The notes under the pieces are model-generated. The model had not been told where the DNA came from, did no database searches, and saw only the letters and a program-made list of their open reading frames with translations. 25,702 nt of DNA from a virus, in the IMG/VR virus record IMGVR_UViG_3300025282_002707, positions 1-25,702 of that record; one strand, written 5' to 3'. Position numbers and translations under genes: made by a program. Positions 8,272 to 16,956 of the stretch are shown here, one piece after another. The first letter of the stretch is position 1, and every line of letters begins with the position of its first letter.

Positions 8272-9000
8272 TTACGGCTTTCCCCGCACCCCCAACCTTC
8301 TGAGCAGGTTGTCTATGAATTCAGCCGTCGCTTCTCCTGGCGCTTCTTCCTTGATAACGCCACCCGCTTCTTCAAGAGCGTCTTCTCTGATCCTTCTCCC
8401 CATGACGTTCGCATGTTCGATGAGGTCGCCAAGGATTCCAGGCTTCTTCGACCGTGTTTCCGCTGCACGCTCCCATAAAGCTACTGACTTTTTGAACTCT
8501 GATCCCCTCCTGGTCTTATTTATCAGACCAGGACTGGTATAACCTGGAGTTGTTAGGCTTTTCCCAAAATTGTGCCACCCTTTGTCGTCTGGCAATAAGA
8601 TATTCCGCCTCTGGACATTCTCCAGGGTGTCTTCCCCGAGCATCGTCCTGAGCGTCCGACGCTTCGTGGGGTCAAACGGAATATTCATATACTTCCGTAT
8701 CGCCTTGATCGCCGGTTGGCTTACCCTTGAAACACCTTTCGCGGCAGCCTTCACTACCGGACCACCGAGTGCCGCCAGCAATAACTCAGTCGAAACCTCT
8801 CGGGGCGTGGACGGTATCAGCGTTCGGGCTACCCGTTTCACCCCGGTTTCCCAGGCTGGGTCAAATACACTCGTGTCAAATAGTGGTTCCCACGGAAAGG
8901 GTCGGTCACGCGGATCAGTTCTTAGACGCTCAGAGTCTCGCGCAGGGCGGAGCGTTCCCCGACCCTGCATCGTATCAGCGCGAGATCGTCGTTGAGCCAC
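8272..9000 (-). CDS. Unknown basic helical protein, 242 aa
   Basis: No family is recognised. The first 45 residues are basic and probably disordered. A hydrophobic Ala-rich helix lies at about 70-90 (STELLLAALGGPVVKAAAKG), followed by mixed basic sequence and an acidic C-terminal helix (about 205-235). GTG at 9000 lies directly next to the stop of the preceding gene and is taken as the start. An internal ATG at 8970 is an alternative that would remove ten residues. It is the first gene after the nozzle-like protein, so a virion role is likely but not shown. Confidence 0.65.
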   Translation of the reverse strand: MAQRRSRADTMQGRGTLRPARDSERLRTDPRDRPFPWEPLFDTSVFDPAWETGVKRVARTLIPSTPREVSTELLLAALGGPVVKAAAKGVSRVSQPAIKAIRKYMNIPFDPTKRRTLRTMLGEDTLENVQRRNILLPDDKGWHNFGKSLTTPGYTSPGLINKTRRGSEFKKSVALWERAAETRSKKPGILGDLIEHANVMGRRIREDALEEAGGVIKEEAPGEATAEFIDNLLRRLGVRGKP

Positions 9001-11055
9001 TTACTGCAACCGCCTCGTCGCCCCTGGCAAGACCTGGAAGCCGAGCGTCATCCCCTCCAGGCTCCATGATCCATTCTGGGCATCGTCACTGATGCGAATC
9101 CGACACCCGACATCCTGAATAAAGTCACCATTGGAACCTTCGAGGTTAATAATCCTCTGAACAGAGTCGAACGGCAGCGTGATATTGGACTCGTCATCAG
9201 TCTGAATACCATTCCCATCACTGGTGATTAACTGCAGCCCCAGCGGTTCGAGAGACTTGCTGGCACTCCCACGTCCCACAGCCTCATCCGAGGAGCTCCC
9301 GGACATCCATTCCACCGTCAACGTCACATCTGATTCAGCTTCGGCAACGATATCGAGCCACCGAAATCGCTTCACATACGACATCAACTGCTGGGGCGAC
9401 TGCGTGCTCCACGAGTTATCCGTGCCGTAAATCACCTTGGTAATCCACCGGGCCGGGATATCTGATCCGTCAAAGCTATCGCCGTCAAAGAACGTGTAAC
9501 AGAAGCCGCCCTTGCTCGTCTGCGCTTCGCCGGTCAGAATCACCTGCGTATCGCTAGCGGTTTCAATCGTCGTGGACGCCGACATCGGCATGTCAGGCCA
9601 CACATACCAGACTCCCCAGCGATAGTTCCAGACCACGACCTGGTTCGGTTCGGCCGCATCGCCGCCAATAGTCGGACCAGCCCAGAACCACATAATGTGG
9701 CCGTTTTCAATGTCATGCGTAGCATGAACCTTGGAATGTTGGGCGTAGAGCGCCGTCTTGAGTGTCTCCTTGACCGGCGTCGAGATGATGGTGTCGTTAT
9801 TCCCGTCAAAGAGACGAATGTCCCCGAGTGGAGTGAAATAGGCCAGCATCACACGAGGTGTCGTGACCTGAGTTCCTGACGAGTTGGTATAAACCGCTCC
9901 CGCTGGCACCGTCACCACCGACCGCTGAGAAACTGCGCCGACCACAGCATTGGACTTGGTGCGCGTCCAATCCATAATGTCCGAAACTATTTGTCCGGTG
10001 CCACTGACGGTCCAGATGGATCGTTCACAGAACACGACCAGCATTCCCTCGAAGTCCCCCACCATCCCGGTAACGATGTCTCCCACCGAGCTTTGATCTG
10101 TGAAATCGAGATAGTTGTTGACTCCCACCTGATCGGGGAGTCCTGGATCTGACCAGAAGACTCGTCGAGGATTGGCGTTGGTGCGCCCCCACCAGAGGCG
10201 TTGTTTGTGTGGCTCACAGAAGTAACTCCCGGATGCAGGAGCATCGCCATGTTCCTGATTGACCCGATTAGCCAGAATGTCAAGGTCTGACGCATTATCG
10301 GTGTAGGCGACTGTCGTGCGTCCATCAATAAATGTCACAAAATAGAACGTCGTGCCGGTTCCGGTGGTGCGATACAACTCGTAGCCCGTGATGTCCGTGT
10401 CGCTATCGGCCGACCATGAAAGGTTGCTCTGCTCATCCTGAAGCTGGATGATATTTGAGGTCACGGACCCCGCCGATCGGGTCTCTGCCCCATCAACACT
10501 GACCAGTTTCCAACTATAGCTGCCGTTCAACTGTCCCGTCGCCGTGTTGACCGACGCGGTGGGAGTTGGGGACTTTGCCGAGGGACCAGCGGTGGAAAGC
10601 GCCGATCCATTCCACGCTCGAGGAGCTACCACCCCATTTGCGAAGAACAGGGTATTATCCACCTGGGCAAAGTCGGGGATAGACCCCACGGACCCACTCC
10701 CGAGATCAATAATAAACGTCCACGCCGCCCCATCGTTGGTGCTGTACCACAGTTCATACTCGCTCGACGCCGCCTCAAACACCCCGATCAACTGACGTGT
10801 AAACGTCCCGTCACTATCGGTCTTTCGATAGGCCCGGAGCGCACGTAAGCGTGTGGCCGCACTCCCGGTATTAGTCGTCACCGCCGAGGAGTTCTGCTTG
10901 CTATAGCCAGGAATCTTCTTAGCACGGCCGAGTTTATCAATCCAGAGATTCCGACTTCCCGAGGAGGAATAGATCGCTGGCAACGCAACCGAATGAATCC
11001 CTTCCTGGGTGCCAAGAAAGACAGAAAAGACCTGGGTCTGGATGGGATACGACAT
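9001..11055 (-). CDS. Tail nozzle / phage stabilisation-like protein, 684 aa
   Basis: The sequence is rich in beta strands. Residues about 165-255 resemble a fibronectin-III-like insert (YSWKLVSVDG ... LSWSADSDTDITGYELYRT). Residues about 283-309 carry RLWWG-x-NPRRVFWSDPG, a pattern I associate with P22 gp10-like stabilisation or nozzle proteins that close the tail below the portal. It is followed by ITGMVGDFEGMLVVFCERSIW, typical of a propeller blade. The length exceeds that of P22 gp10, mainly because of the insert and a beta-rich C-terminal part (about 560-680). The ATG at 11055 overlaps the TAA of the glycosidase-like gene (TAATG). A tail role is well supported, but the exact equivalence to gp10 is inferred. 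Confidence 0.6.
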   Translation of the reverse strand: MSYPIQTQVFSVFLGTQEGIHSVALPAIYSSSGSRNLWIDKLGRAKKIPGYSKQNSSAVTTNTGSAATRLRALRAYRKTDSDGTFTRQLIGVFEAASSEYELWYSTNDGAAWTFIIDLGSGSVGSIPDFAQVDNTLFFANGVVAPRAWNGSALSTAGPSAKSPTPTASVNTATGQLNGSYSWKLVSVDGAETRSAGSVTSNIIQLQDEQSNLSWSADSDTDITGYELYRTTGTGTTFYFVTFIDGRTTVAYTDNASDLDILANRVNQEHGDAPASGSYFCEPHKQRLWWGRTNANPRRVFWSDPGLPDQVGVNNYLDFTDQSSVGDIVTGMVGDFEGMLVVFCERSIWTVSGTGQIVSDIMDWTRTKSNAVVGAVSQRSVVTVPAGAVYTNSSGTQVTTPRVMLAYFTPLGDIRLFDGNNDTIISTPVKETLKTALYAQHSKVHATHDIENGHIMWFWAGPTIGGDAAEPNQVVVWNYRWGVWYVWPDMPMSASTTIETASDTQVILTGEAQTSKGGFCYTFFDGDSFDGSDIPARWITKVIYGTDNSWSTQSPQQLMSYVKRFRWLDIVAEAESDVTLTVEWMSGSSSDEAVGRGSASKSLEPLGLQLITSDGNGIQTDDESNITLPFDSVQRIINLEGSNGDFIQDVGCRIRISDDAQNGSWSLEGMTLGFQVLPGATRRLQ

Positions 11056-12500
11056 TAAGTAGTCACCACGAAAAAAGCCGTTCCCTGCGTCGGCGTCAGG
11101 CGCGTCGGCCCTGAACCACGGTACACCTCATCCCCGGTCGCGAGCGAGAGTACCCGGTACGGACGAGATTGCACCTCATTCAACGAAAGATGGTCTCGAA
11201 GACCCGTGAGGGTCATCGCAAACTGATCGTCCTGGACCGCCGCATAAGATCGAGAAACTCCGTAATGAGGATGTGGCTCAAAGGTCCAATGCTGGGAAAG
11301 AAGACTCGGGAATGGATGGGGTCCGCCGCCATCACCCACGCGGGTTGATGTCCAGTTGGCAATATCGGGTGGCACCGATGGGAGCACCGATGAGAGCACA
11401 TGCTGAAGCTGTGCGCCTGATCCGTGATGAGATTCCCCTCGGTCATTCAGTACACCGTAAACATCATGATGGGCAGACATCGCACACCCGCAGACAAACG
11501 CGGTCAGCAATGCCGATGCCGCCACGTCCACATCGCGTCCCTGGCGACTCCGATCCCAGCGTTGATGCTCATTATCAATCACTACTGATGGGCACCCGGC
11601 GATCCCATGCTTGGCGTGCCACGGCTGGCGCACCCAGCGCCACGGCCCTTCGTCGGTATTGTCTCGACGAGGAAAATGCACCGTCGTCACCGTCGCAGGA
11701 CCATCACGATGAAGATCGACGAGCCGCTCCTCAAGATTCTCCCAGTCTGGGGCAGCCGCCGCCGAGAGAGCAAGCGGCACATCGCACCGATCACGAAAGA
11801 CCTCGCCTAGTTGTCGAACCTCGTCATCTTCCCACCCATTGTCCCGATGGTTCCACTCATTAGCAATTTCCACACACGCGACTTGCTCGGGATATTGCTT
11901 GGCGAGCTCGGCCCATTCTCGAACAAAATAGGCAGGTTCAGAGATAAGGTGTCGTCGTGTAAAGCAGGTAATCTCTGACCGTAAGCCATACGACGCAAGA
12001 AGATTAGTCGTCCGCTCCATTAACGAGAAATAATTTGGAGTCTGCACGTCAGTCCCACCAGGCCAGTCATGACTTCCAAACCATCGAACATAGGTCATTC
12101 CAGCCCCGGATGCCCACGCCGCAAATCGGTCAAGATGGCCCTGGTTATAACGTGTAGCCCAGGGAGCCCAGAATGCACTTACCCCAGCTAAGGGAAAGGG
12201 TCCGGTATCGTCTCGAAATGATCGACCTTCGAGTCGAAGGGGACCTTTGAGCGGCCGACCGGTCGTCGTGGGAAGAGGCTGAATCGCTTGGAGAATGTCA
12301 GAGACTGACCCGAAACGGTCTTGTTCCCAGATGGCTCTCCACTTCGCCTGATTAATGACCCCCTGCCGATCGAGTCGTCCCACCTCAGTCACGCGACTGA
12401 TCACCGCCTGTTCAAAAGCGTGAGGAGACTCAGTTAGAAGTAGAAACGCCGAATCCTTATGGGCGTTGGCGATCCACCACTCATAATCCGGGGCATTCAT
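11055..12500 (-). CDS. TIM-barrel-like glycoside hydrolase, 481 aa, tail-associated
   Basis: Residues about 86-350 resemble a clan GH-A (cellulase-like) barrel. GPLRLEGRSFRDDTGPFPLAG and TYVRWFG lie early. VACVEIANEW places Glu215 after Asn, as in the NE acid/base motif at the end of strand 4. SVVIDNE places Glu311 where the strand-7 nucleophile is expected. The region after 400 is beta-rich and could be an accessory sandwich domain. The first 75 residues do not look catalytic and may anchor the protein in the particle. There is no signal peptide. It sits between the tail fibre and the nozzle-like protein and shares a TAATG junction with the latter, so a polysaccharide-cleaving role during adsorption is inferred. 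The substrate is unknown. The ATG at 12500 has only a weak site (CCGAG). Confidence 0.65.
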   Translation of the reverse strand: MNAPDYEWWIANAHKDSAFLLLTESPHAFEQAVISRVTEVGRLDRQGVINQAKWRAIWEQDRFGSVSDILQAIQPLPTTTGRPLKGPLRLEGRSFRDDTGPFPLAGVSAFWAPWATRYNQGHLDRFAAWASGAGMTYVRWFGSHDWPGGTDVQTPNYFSLMERTTNLLASYGLRSEITCFTRRHLISEPAYFVREWAELAKQYPEQVACVEIANEWNHRDNGWEDDEVRQLGEVFRDRCDVPLALSAAAAPDWENLEERLVDLHRDGPATVTTVHFPRRDNTDEGPWRWVRQPWHAKHGIAGCPSVVIDNEHQRWDRSRQGRDVDVAASALLTAFVCGCAMSAHHDVYGVLNDRGESHHGSGAQLQHVLSSVLPSVPPDIANWTSTRVGDGGGPHPFPSLLSQHWTFEPHPHYGVSRSYAAVQDDQFAMTLTGLRDHLSLNEVQSRPYRVLSLATGDEVYRGSGPTRLTPTQGTAFFVVTT

Positions 12501-12529
12501 GGAACTCGGTTTTCACATTACTCTGAGAG

Positions 12530-14485
12530 TTAATCTACCGATGGCGGATTCAATGGTTCGATTACGGGATACCCATCCTCGTCCGTCCACTCCGTCTCAA
12601 GCATGTGTTGATCCTGGCGATTCGCCACCACCATCCAACTCACCGTGTCGGTGCAGGTAGCTTCCTCACAGTCGATGGAGAGGGTCTTCCCACTCACCGA
12701 TCCGCGCACATGCTTCCACCCTGTTTCATTGCTCGTAAAAACCTGTTCATCACGACAGAGCAACACCCAGGTGCCACTCGTCATCCCGGCCGCGACATCG
12801 AGATCCACGGTCGCCGATCCATCAACGAGATCGACCGACCCTCGATAAATCAGTAACGCTTCATTTGATTCGACGAAGCTATGGACGAGGCGATGTGTCT
12901 CGTTCTTTGACGGATGAGGATGAGCAATATTGAATGACCCTGAGCCTTTCGAGACAGACCCCACCACGACGAGATTTCCATCGAACTGGACATTCCCTTC
13001 ATCGACCCATAGAGAATAATTACTACTGGCTTCAGAAGGAGCCGACGAGACATATAACGAGGCCGCAGCGGTCACAGCACCGCCTGACCCAACTGTAATA
13101 TCAGGTTCGGCAACGAAAACTTGCACGACTCGAGTAACGGTCTCACTCGCAGGAGTCGTCACAGTCGTGGTGAAGTACGCGCCCTCGGTTTTATTGTCTC
13201 CACTCGCACAGGTGAGTGCGCCATCCACGAGCAGCCCCGTCACACGCGAGGACGCGCCGCCACTTGTAAAACTTCCGGTTAATAGAAGGCGAGCGTAATC
13301 GACGACACTGCCCCCAAACACATGCGGCCCCGTGCCGACCACCGTTAAATCGCCATTGAGTGTGGCATCGCCTGTGACGGCCACCGCGCCTGTCCCGTTA
13401 CCGATTAAGAGGCGTCCGCTCGTAAATGTGGTCGCGCCGGTCCCGCCACGGGCCACACCAAGGGTACCCGACGAGATATTGCCCGCATTCAGCGTTGTGA
13501 GGTGCGCGCCACTGAGATCGTCAATAATCGTTGAACTCAACGGGCCGTTAATCTTGCCGTCCGTCCCGACCAAGGCCACATCCCCAGTCCCGATATTGAG
13601 TCCTCCCCCGACATCCAGCGCACTTGCGCCGGTCCCGCTAACCGTCAAGCCCGTGAATTGTGGGCTATCACCCGTGCCCACCCCGATGCTGGTGCGGAGC
13701 GTGGCCCCGCTTTCAGCAACCGGATCGCCGGTCCCGTCCCCGACAATCATTTGTCCATCGGTCAGGACGGCCATAGCGGTAATCGCGCTCGACCCACTGC
13801 CCAAGAGAACCCCACCATCGGTAAGCGTGCTGACACCAGTTCCACCGTAGGCCACACCAACGTCCGTTCCCTGCCACACACCGGTCGCCACCGTGCCAAG
13901 GATCGTGATCCCAGAAGAACTTCCGACATCCAATGTCGTAGGATCTCCTGACGCATCCCCAATCAGAATTACGCCATCCCCTAACACCGCCGTGGCCGTA
14001 ATCGCACTGGTGCCACTCCCGAGCAGTACTCCACCATCCGTCAAGGAGGTCGCTCCCGTGCCCCCCTTCCCAACTGCCAAGGTGCCAGTCGCATTCGCGG
14101 CCGCGAGATAATACGTGCCTTCCTGGTCGTCCAGCTTGTCGGCGTTCAGATTGGTGCATTTGGTCGTGGACGCGATGACTAAGGGAATCGTCCCGGTAGC
14201 AACATCACTTTCAAAGGTATTCGACCGGATCTCGTAGCCCCCGGCGTCCCAGTTCGCAGAAAGCGCGATTGATCCATCGGCCTTTACGAAAGCCGTCGCC
14301 TGGAGACCATCGAGTTTGTCGGCATCAAGATTTGCGACGACCGCCGCCCCTGACACAATGGCAAACGGAGCATTGGTGCTCCGACTAAACGTATGGAGCC
14401 CCGTGATGGTATAGGCGTTCTCTTCCGTAACAACGGTGTTACCAGAGAGATCCGCGTCAGTATTAGCAACTTGAATGTCAGCCAT
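12530..14485 (-). CDS. Tail fibre with internal repeats and C-terminal beta module, 651 aa
   Basis: The N-terminal third has NLDADKLDG (52-60) and NLNADKLDD (112-120), motifs common in long tail fibres. Residues 141-182 and 214-255 are two related 42-residue repeats beginning GGTG, with LTDGGVLLGSG in both, and a third partial copy starts at 347. Such Gly/Thr-rich repeats fit a trimeric beta shaft. From about 515 the sequence changes to a distinct module starting SFNIAHPHPSKNE, with LVHSFVES, SWMVVANRQDQ and a Pro-rich end. I recall similar HP...HSFVES...VRQD modules at the ends of phage and bacterial fibre-like proteins. The protein should mediate host recognition. It begins right after the stop of the upstream gene and precedes the glycosidase-like gene by 29 nt. 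Confidence 0.75.
   Translation of the reverse strand: MADIQVANTDADLSGNTVVTEENAYTITGLHTFSRSTNAPFAIVSGAAVVANLDADKLDGLQATAFVKADGSIALSANWDAGGYEIRSNTFESDVATGTIPLVIASTTKCTNLNADKLDDQEGTYYLAAANATGTLAVGKGGTGATSLTDGGVLLGSGTSAITATAVLGDGVILIGDASGDPTTLDVGSSSGITILGTVATGVWQGTDVGVAYGGTGVSTLTDGGVLLGSGSSAITAMAVLTDGQMIVGDGTGDPVAESGATLRTSIGVGTGDSPQFTGLTVSGTGASALDVGGGLNIGTGDVALVGTDGKINGPLSSTIIDDLSGAHLTTLNAGNISSGTLGVARGGTGATTFTSGRLLIGNGTGAVAVTGDATLNGDLTVVGTGPHVFGGSVVDYARLLLTGSFTSGGASSRVTGLLVDGALTCASGDNKTEGAYFTTTVTTPASETVTRVVQVFVAEPDITVGSGGAVTAAASLYVSSAPSEASSNYSLWVDEGNVQFDGNLVVVGSVSKGSGSFNIAHPHPSKNETHRLVHSFVESNEALLIYRGSVDLVDGSATVDLDVAAGMTSGTWVLLCRDEQVFTSNETGWKHVRGSVSGKTLSIDCEEATCTDTVSWMVVANRQDQHMLETEWTDEDGYPVIEPLNPPSVD
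13721..14065 (-). repeat. Two 42-residue coding repeats in the tail fibre
   Basis: Positions 13940-14065 and 13721-13846 encode two 42-residue units that align without gaps and share GGTG, LTDGGVLLGSG, SAITA and the closing GDP. A weaker third copy begins near 13447 (GGTGATTFTSGRLLIGNG). The DNA copies are diverged, so this is an older duplication and should assemble correctly. Confidence 0.8.
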
Positions 14486-14767
14486 CTATTTAGGCTTTCT
14501 CATGCCCCAAAATGAAAATTGATCTAATCCTCTTTCTAGTGCTTCTCTAAGTTCATCGTCTTTCTTCTTGTTCTCCATCATCTTCGCAATAAATCGCTCT
14601 TGTCTACTTGGCGGCTGATCAACTGGTCTCATCCCTAATTCTTCGCTTCCCGTTCGGTAAATACTCTTCCACCCTTGCGGGGCCTTAGAAAGCTTTCTTA
14701 TCTTTTTTCGACGAATAGCAGATGGTTCCCCTTTTGCAACTTTAGGAGGATGTCGTCGTTTCATCAT
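14486..14767 (-). CDS. Small basic unknown protein, 93 aa
   Basis: No family is recognised. The first half is strongly basic (KRRHPPK, RRKKIRKLSK) and the second half is a charged helix (about 55-85). No Cys, membrane segment or enzyme motif is visible. Its ATG overlaps the TAA of the upstream gene (TAATG at 14767), and the tail fibre starts next to its stop. The composition is more AT-rich than both neighbours, visible by eye in 14501-14720. That may point to a separate origin. Confidence 0.65.
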   Translation of the reverse strand: MMKRRHPPKVAKGEPSAIRRKKIRKLSKAPQGWKSIYRTGSEELGMRPVDQPPSRQERFIAKMMENKKKDDELREALERGLDQFSFWGMRKPK

Positions 14768-15114
14768 TACGCCTCGACATACACGAGTGCTCCATCCACC
14801 GACTGCGACCCGCCGAGCTCCAGATTCAGCAAGGTCGCCGCAGAGGTTTCAAACCAGCCCACCGGATTGAACGGTAGCACGATGGTCTGACCGGCCGTGG
14901 GTCCCATCTGTCCCGTTAAGGCCGTGCCATCCGCCCCATCCTCGAAGCGAATCGTGACGGCCGTACCCGTCATGGTCAAGAACGCCGCCAGCACCCGAAT
15001 CTTTTTCCCCGTGACGGCCGCGACGAGGGTATTGTTTCCACTAGAGGCCGCATCAATCTTGGCCCGTTTAACAAGCTGAATACTCCACGTATCGGTAAAA
15101 TCTTCCTGCCCCAT
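14767..15114 (-). CDS. Small beta-rich virion protein, 115 aa
   Basis: The sequence reads as a single beta sandwich: TGKKIRVLAAFLTMTGTAVT, GQTIVLPFNPVGWFETSAAT, then LLNLELGGSQSVDGALVYVEA. I recall small phage proteins of this pattern (GKKIRVL ... LPFNPxGWFET ... V-G-LxYVE) in structural clusters, where they may decorate the capsid or tail. AGGAGT lies 7 nt upstream of the ATG and supports the start. It follows the adaptor-like gene and couples to the next gene by TAATG. It shares general shape with the 133-aa decoration-like protein at 16957-17358, but the two do not align clearly by eye. Confidence 0.65.
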   Translation of the reverse strand: MGQEDFTDTWSIQLVKRAKIDAASSGNNTLVAAVTGKKIRVLAAFLTMTGTAVTIRFEDGADGTALTGQMGPTAGQTIVLPFNPVGWFETSAATLLNLELGGSQSVDGALVYVEA

Positions 15115-15123
15115 GTGGCACTC

Positions 15124-15792
15124 CTATTCTGTGTGCATATACCGGTAGTCATACCCTGGCGCTCGATCACGATTAAACCGCGACATGGTCTGAATCACCG
15201 GACCAAAGACTTGCATCCCGAGATCAACGATCGGAGCCGCTTCATCATCCTTCCCAACCCGCAGCATTCGCACCGAAAACTGGGCAATGGGGAGTAGGAC
15301 AATGTCAGGATAGGCAAATGTCCCACCAGCCGTGATATCTGATGCCGCTTTCATTCCGTAATAGCGAACGGTATGCGTGCCGTTCGGGAGCGGATCCCAG
15401 TAGATATTGCTCCCATTCGTCCAGTAGCGTGCCGGTCGTCCCGTCGTTTCCGACTGGGTGTATACCGATCCACTCGACGAATAATGGTCCCCGACTGGTC
15501 CGATTCGATCGAGATCCCAGGCAGGACGACTCGTGTCCGGGTCAATAAACTGCAGGCGGTCCAACCGCGTCAGGCCCGTAGGATAGGCCGTCGCCTCCGT
15601 ATCGGCCGACGTTGTCACCGTACCGACTGAGGACCCCATCATATTTGGCTGAAGCGCCATCATGGACTCGAAGTGGTCCTGCGCGGCATTTAAGGCGCGA
15701 AGTCCTAGCGTGACCCCAGTTTCACCAGATTGGAGTTGGAGGCCACGATCCATTACCTCCATCGTGTCAAGTAGCGTCTGTCCCGTTGCCAC
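15124..15792 (-). CDS. Head-tail adaptor-like protein, 222 aa
   Basis: The N-terminal half is helical (ALNAAQDHFESMMALQPNM), followed by PTGLTRLDRLQFIDP and the strand pair ARYWTNGSNIYWDPLPNGTH leading to VRYYG. A helical protein with this W-x(7)-DPLPNG-x(4)-VRYYG pattern is typical of short-tail phage adaptor or neck proteins such as those related to P22 gp4. They bind under the portal ring and join the nozzle. P22 gp4 is shorter. The start is GTG at 15792, supported by AGGAG 8 nt upstream, which overlaps the stop of the previous gene. Assignment to the adaptor role rests on pattern and gene order. Confidence 0.55.
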   Translation of the reverse strand: MATGQTLLDTMEVMDRGLQLQSGETGVTLGLRALNAAQDHFESMMALQPNMMGSSVGTVTTSADTEATAYPTGLTRLDRLQFIDPDTSRPAWDLDRIGPVGDHYSSSGSVYTQSETTGRPARYWTNGSNIYWDPLPNGTHTVRYYGMKAASDITAGGTFAYPDIVLLPIAQFSVRMLRVGKDDEAAPIVDLGMQVFGPVIQTMSRFNRDRAPGYDYRYMHTE

Positions 15793-15795
15793 GAT

Positions 15796-16302
15796 CTAGT
15801 CTCCTGCGTGATGGTTGGCGAATTTACTCCCCGAGGACTGCCCACACATGCTGACCTTGATTTTCGTGTAGTCCCAATGATCAGATCCCGCATCCTCTAA
15901 TCCCTGCTCACGACTCGCATCACGATCCGCCTGATCACGCTGCGCTTCGTCCTCAATCCGTGACCAATAAGCCTTCCCAGATCCCCACTTAAACCCACTC
16001 TGCTCATAGCACGCCGCCATGATGCGCTCATCAAGAGGGACGTATCGGTGCTGGGAATCTTCAGCAACAAAAAGAAGCAGCCAGCCGTGCTGAATGCGTG
16101 GACGCCGATACCACACTAACCAGCGTTCCTTGAGAGGATGCCAGGTGATATCGAGGTCGGGGTGCATTGACTGAAGGCGACGACGAAATCTCTCTGGCGC
16201 AAACCGCACCCCGAACCGATTGGGATGCCAGAATTGCAGAGACTCCTCACGAGGCGGGGCCAAAAAGGACGACACCGGTAAATGAATCTGGTCGTCCGAC
16301 AT
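15796..16302 (-). CDS. Unknown phage protein, 168 aa
   Basis: No named family. Residues about 24-100 read as a compact domain with RFGVRFAPERFRRRL, ITWHPLKERWLVWYRR and WLLLFVAED. The second half is an acidic and polar helix with many Asp, Glu, Gln and Arg. I recall similar HP-x-x-RW domains in phage structural clusters, without known function. It starts two bases after the stop of the upstream gene and has no clear ribosome site, so translation is probably coupled. Confidence 0.6.
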   Translation of the reverse strand: MSDDQIHLPVSSFLAPPREESLQFWHPNRFGVRFAPERFRRRLQSMHPDLDITWHPLKERWLVWYRRPRIQHGWLLLFVAEDSQHRYVPLDERIMAACYEQSGFKWGSGKAYWSRIEDEAQRDQADRDASREQGLEDAGSDHWDYTKIKVSMCGQSSGSKFANHHAGD

Positions 16303-16304
16303 CG

Positions 16305-16949
16305 TTAGCCGAAGATTTTCAATCCGAACTCACGCACCCGATCGTCCTTACTGGTCTTGCAATGGCGCGACATCCGGGCCCGTGCCATGTTGTAAGCACT
16401 ACGGGATTCAGTGTTATAGCTCGTGCTCCATCCATCCACAGGACACTGAAGATTGCCCTTCTCAGCATCATGCACTAATGCTTCGGGGATCGGTTCTTCC
16501 TCGTGTACCCACGGAGGATTGAAGTCCTGTAAGGTCATTTCCTTCAAGGGGACGCGGAATGAATGTCGATTCCCCTTATCATCGATCCAGGTCGTGACCT
16601 GATGAGAATCTGATCCGATCCCTCCACGATGCGGACGCCCCTTGCCATCCCAGGCATGGAGCGTGGGAAAGCGTGGCGCACCCCGCTTCGACATCTCAAT
16701 CCATTTGTCTGATTCAGTTAAATACGTCTTAATGGTGGAGATGATGGCCTTCTGACCCGTCCAGGTATTTCCTCGATGCTTCTTGAGTTCGTCCAGTTCA
16801 TAGATCGCACCCAGGACTTCCCGCACCGTCACAGGATTGACCCCAGTAGGCAGCGGGTCCTGCAATGCCACCACCGGAGATTCCCCCATATGCGCTAGAA
16901 AGAACTTATTCTCAGCAATCGAATACTTGACCGGATCAAAAATATCCAT
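16305..16949 (-). CDS. Unknown protein with C-terminal Cys/His motif, 214 aa
   Basis: The first 90 residues are helical. Residues about 165-200 form a motif with C169-PVDG, ESRSAYNMARARM and H196-C197. This resembles one half of a C2H2-type finger: a Cys-bearing turn, a long helix, then His. The second turn cysteine expected in a classical finger (C-x2-C) is absent, because CPVD occupies that place. Zinc binding is therefore doubtful. GAGGGG just upstream of the ATG supports the start. The gene lies between the decoration-like protein and the adaptor-like protein, so a capsid-assembly or connector role is possible. Confidence 0.6.
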   Translation of the reverse strand: MDIFDPVKYSIAENKFFLAHMGESPVVALQDPLPTGVNPVTVREVLGAIYELDELKKHRGNTWTGQKAIISTIKTYLTESDKWIEMSKRGAPRFPTLHAWDGKGRPHRGGIGSDSHQVTTWIDDKGNRHSFRVPLKEMTLQDFNPPWVHEEEPIPEALVHDAEKGNLQCPVDGWSTSYNTESRSAYNMARARMSRHCKTSKDDRVREFGLKIFG

Positions 16950-16956
16950 AACCCCT

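Noticed and set aside
11273-11863. + strand open frame of 196 codons
   Set aside because: It is antisense to the glycosidase-like gene, rich in His, Arg and Pro, and has no fold pattern.
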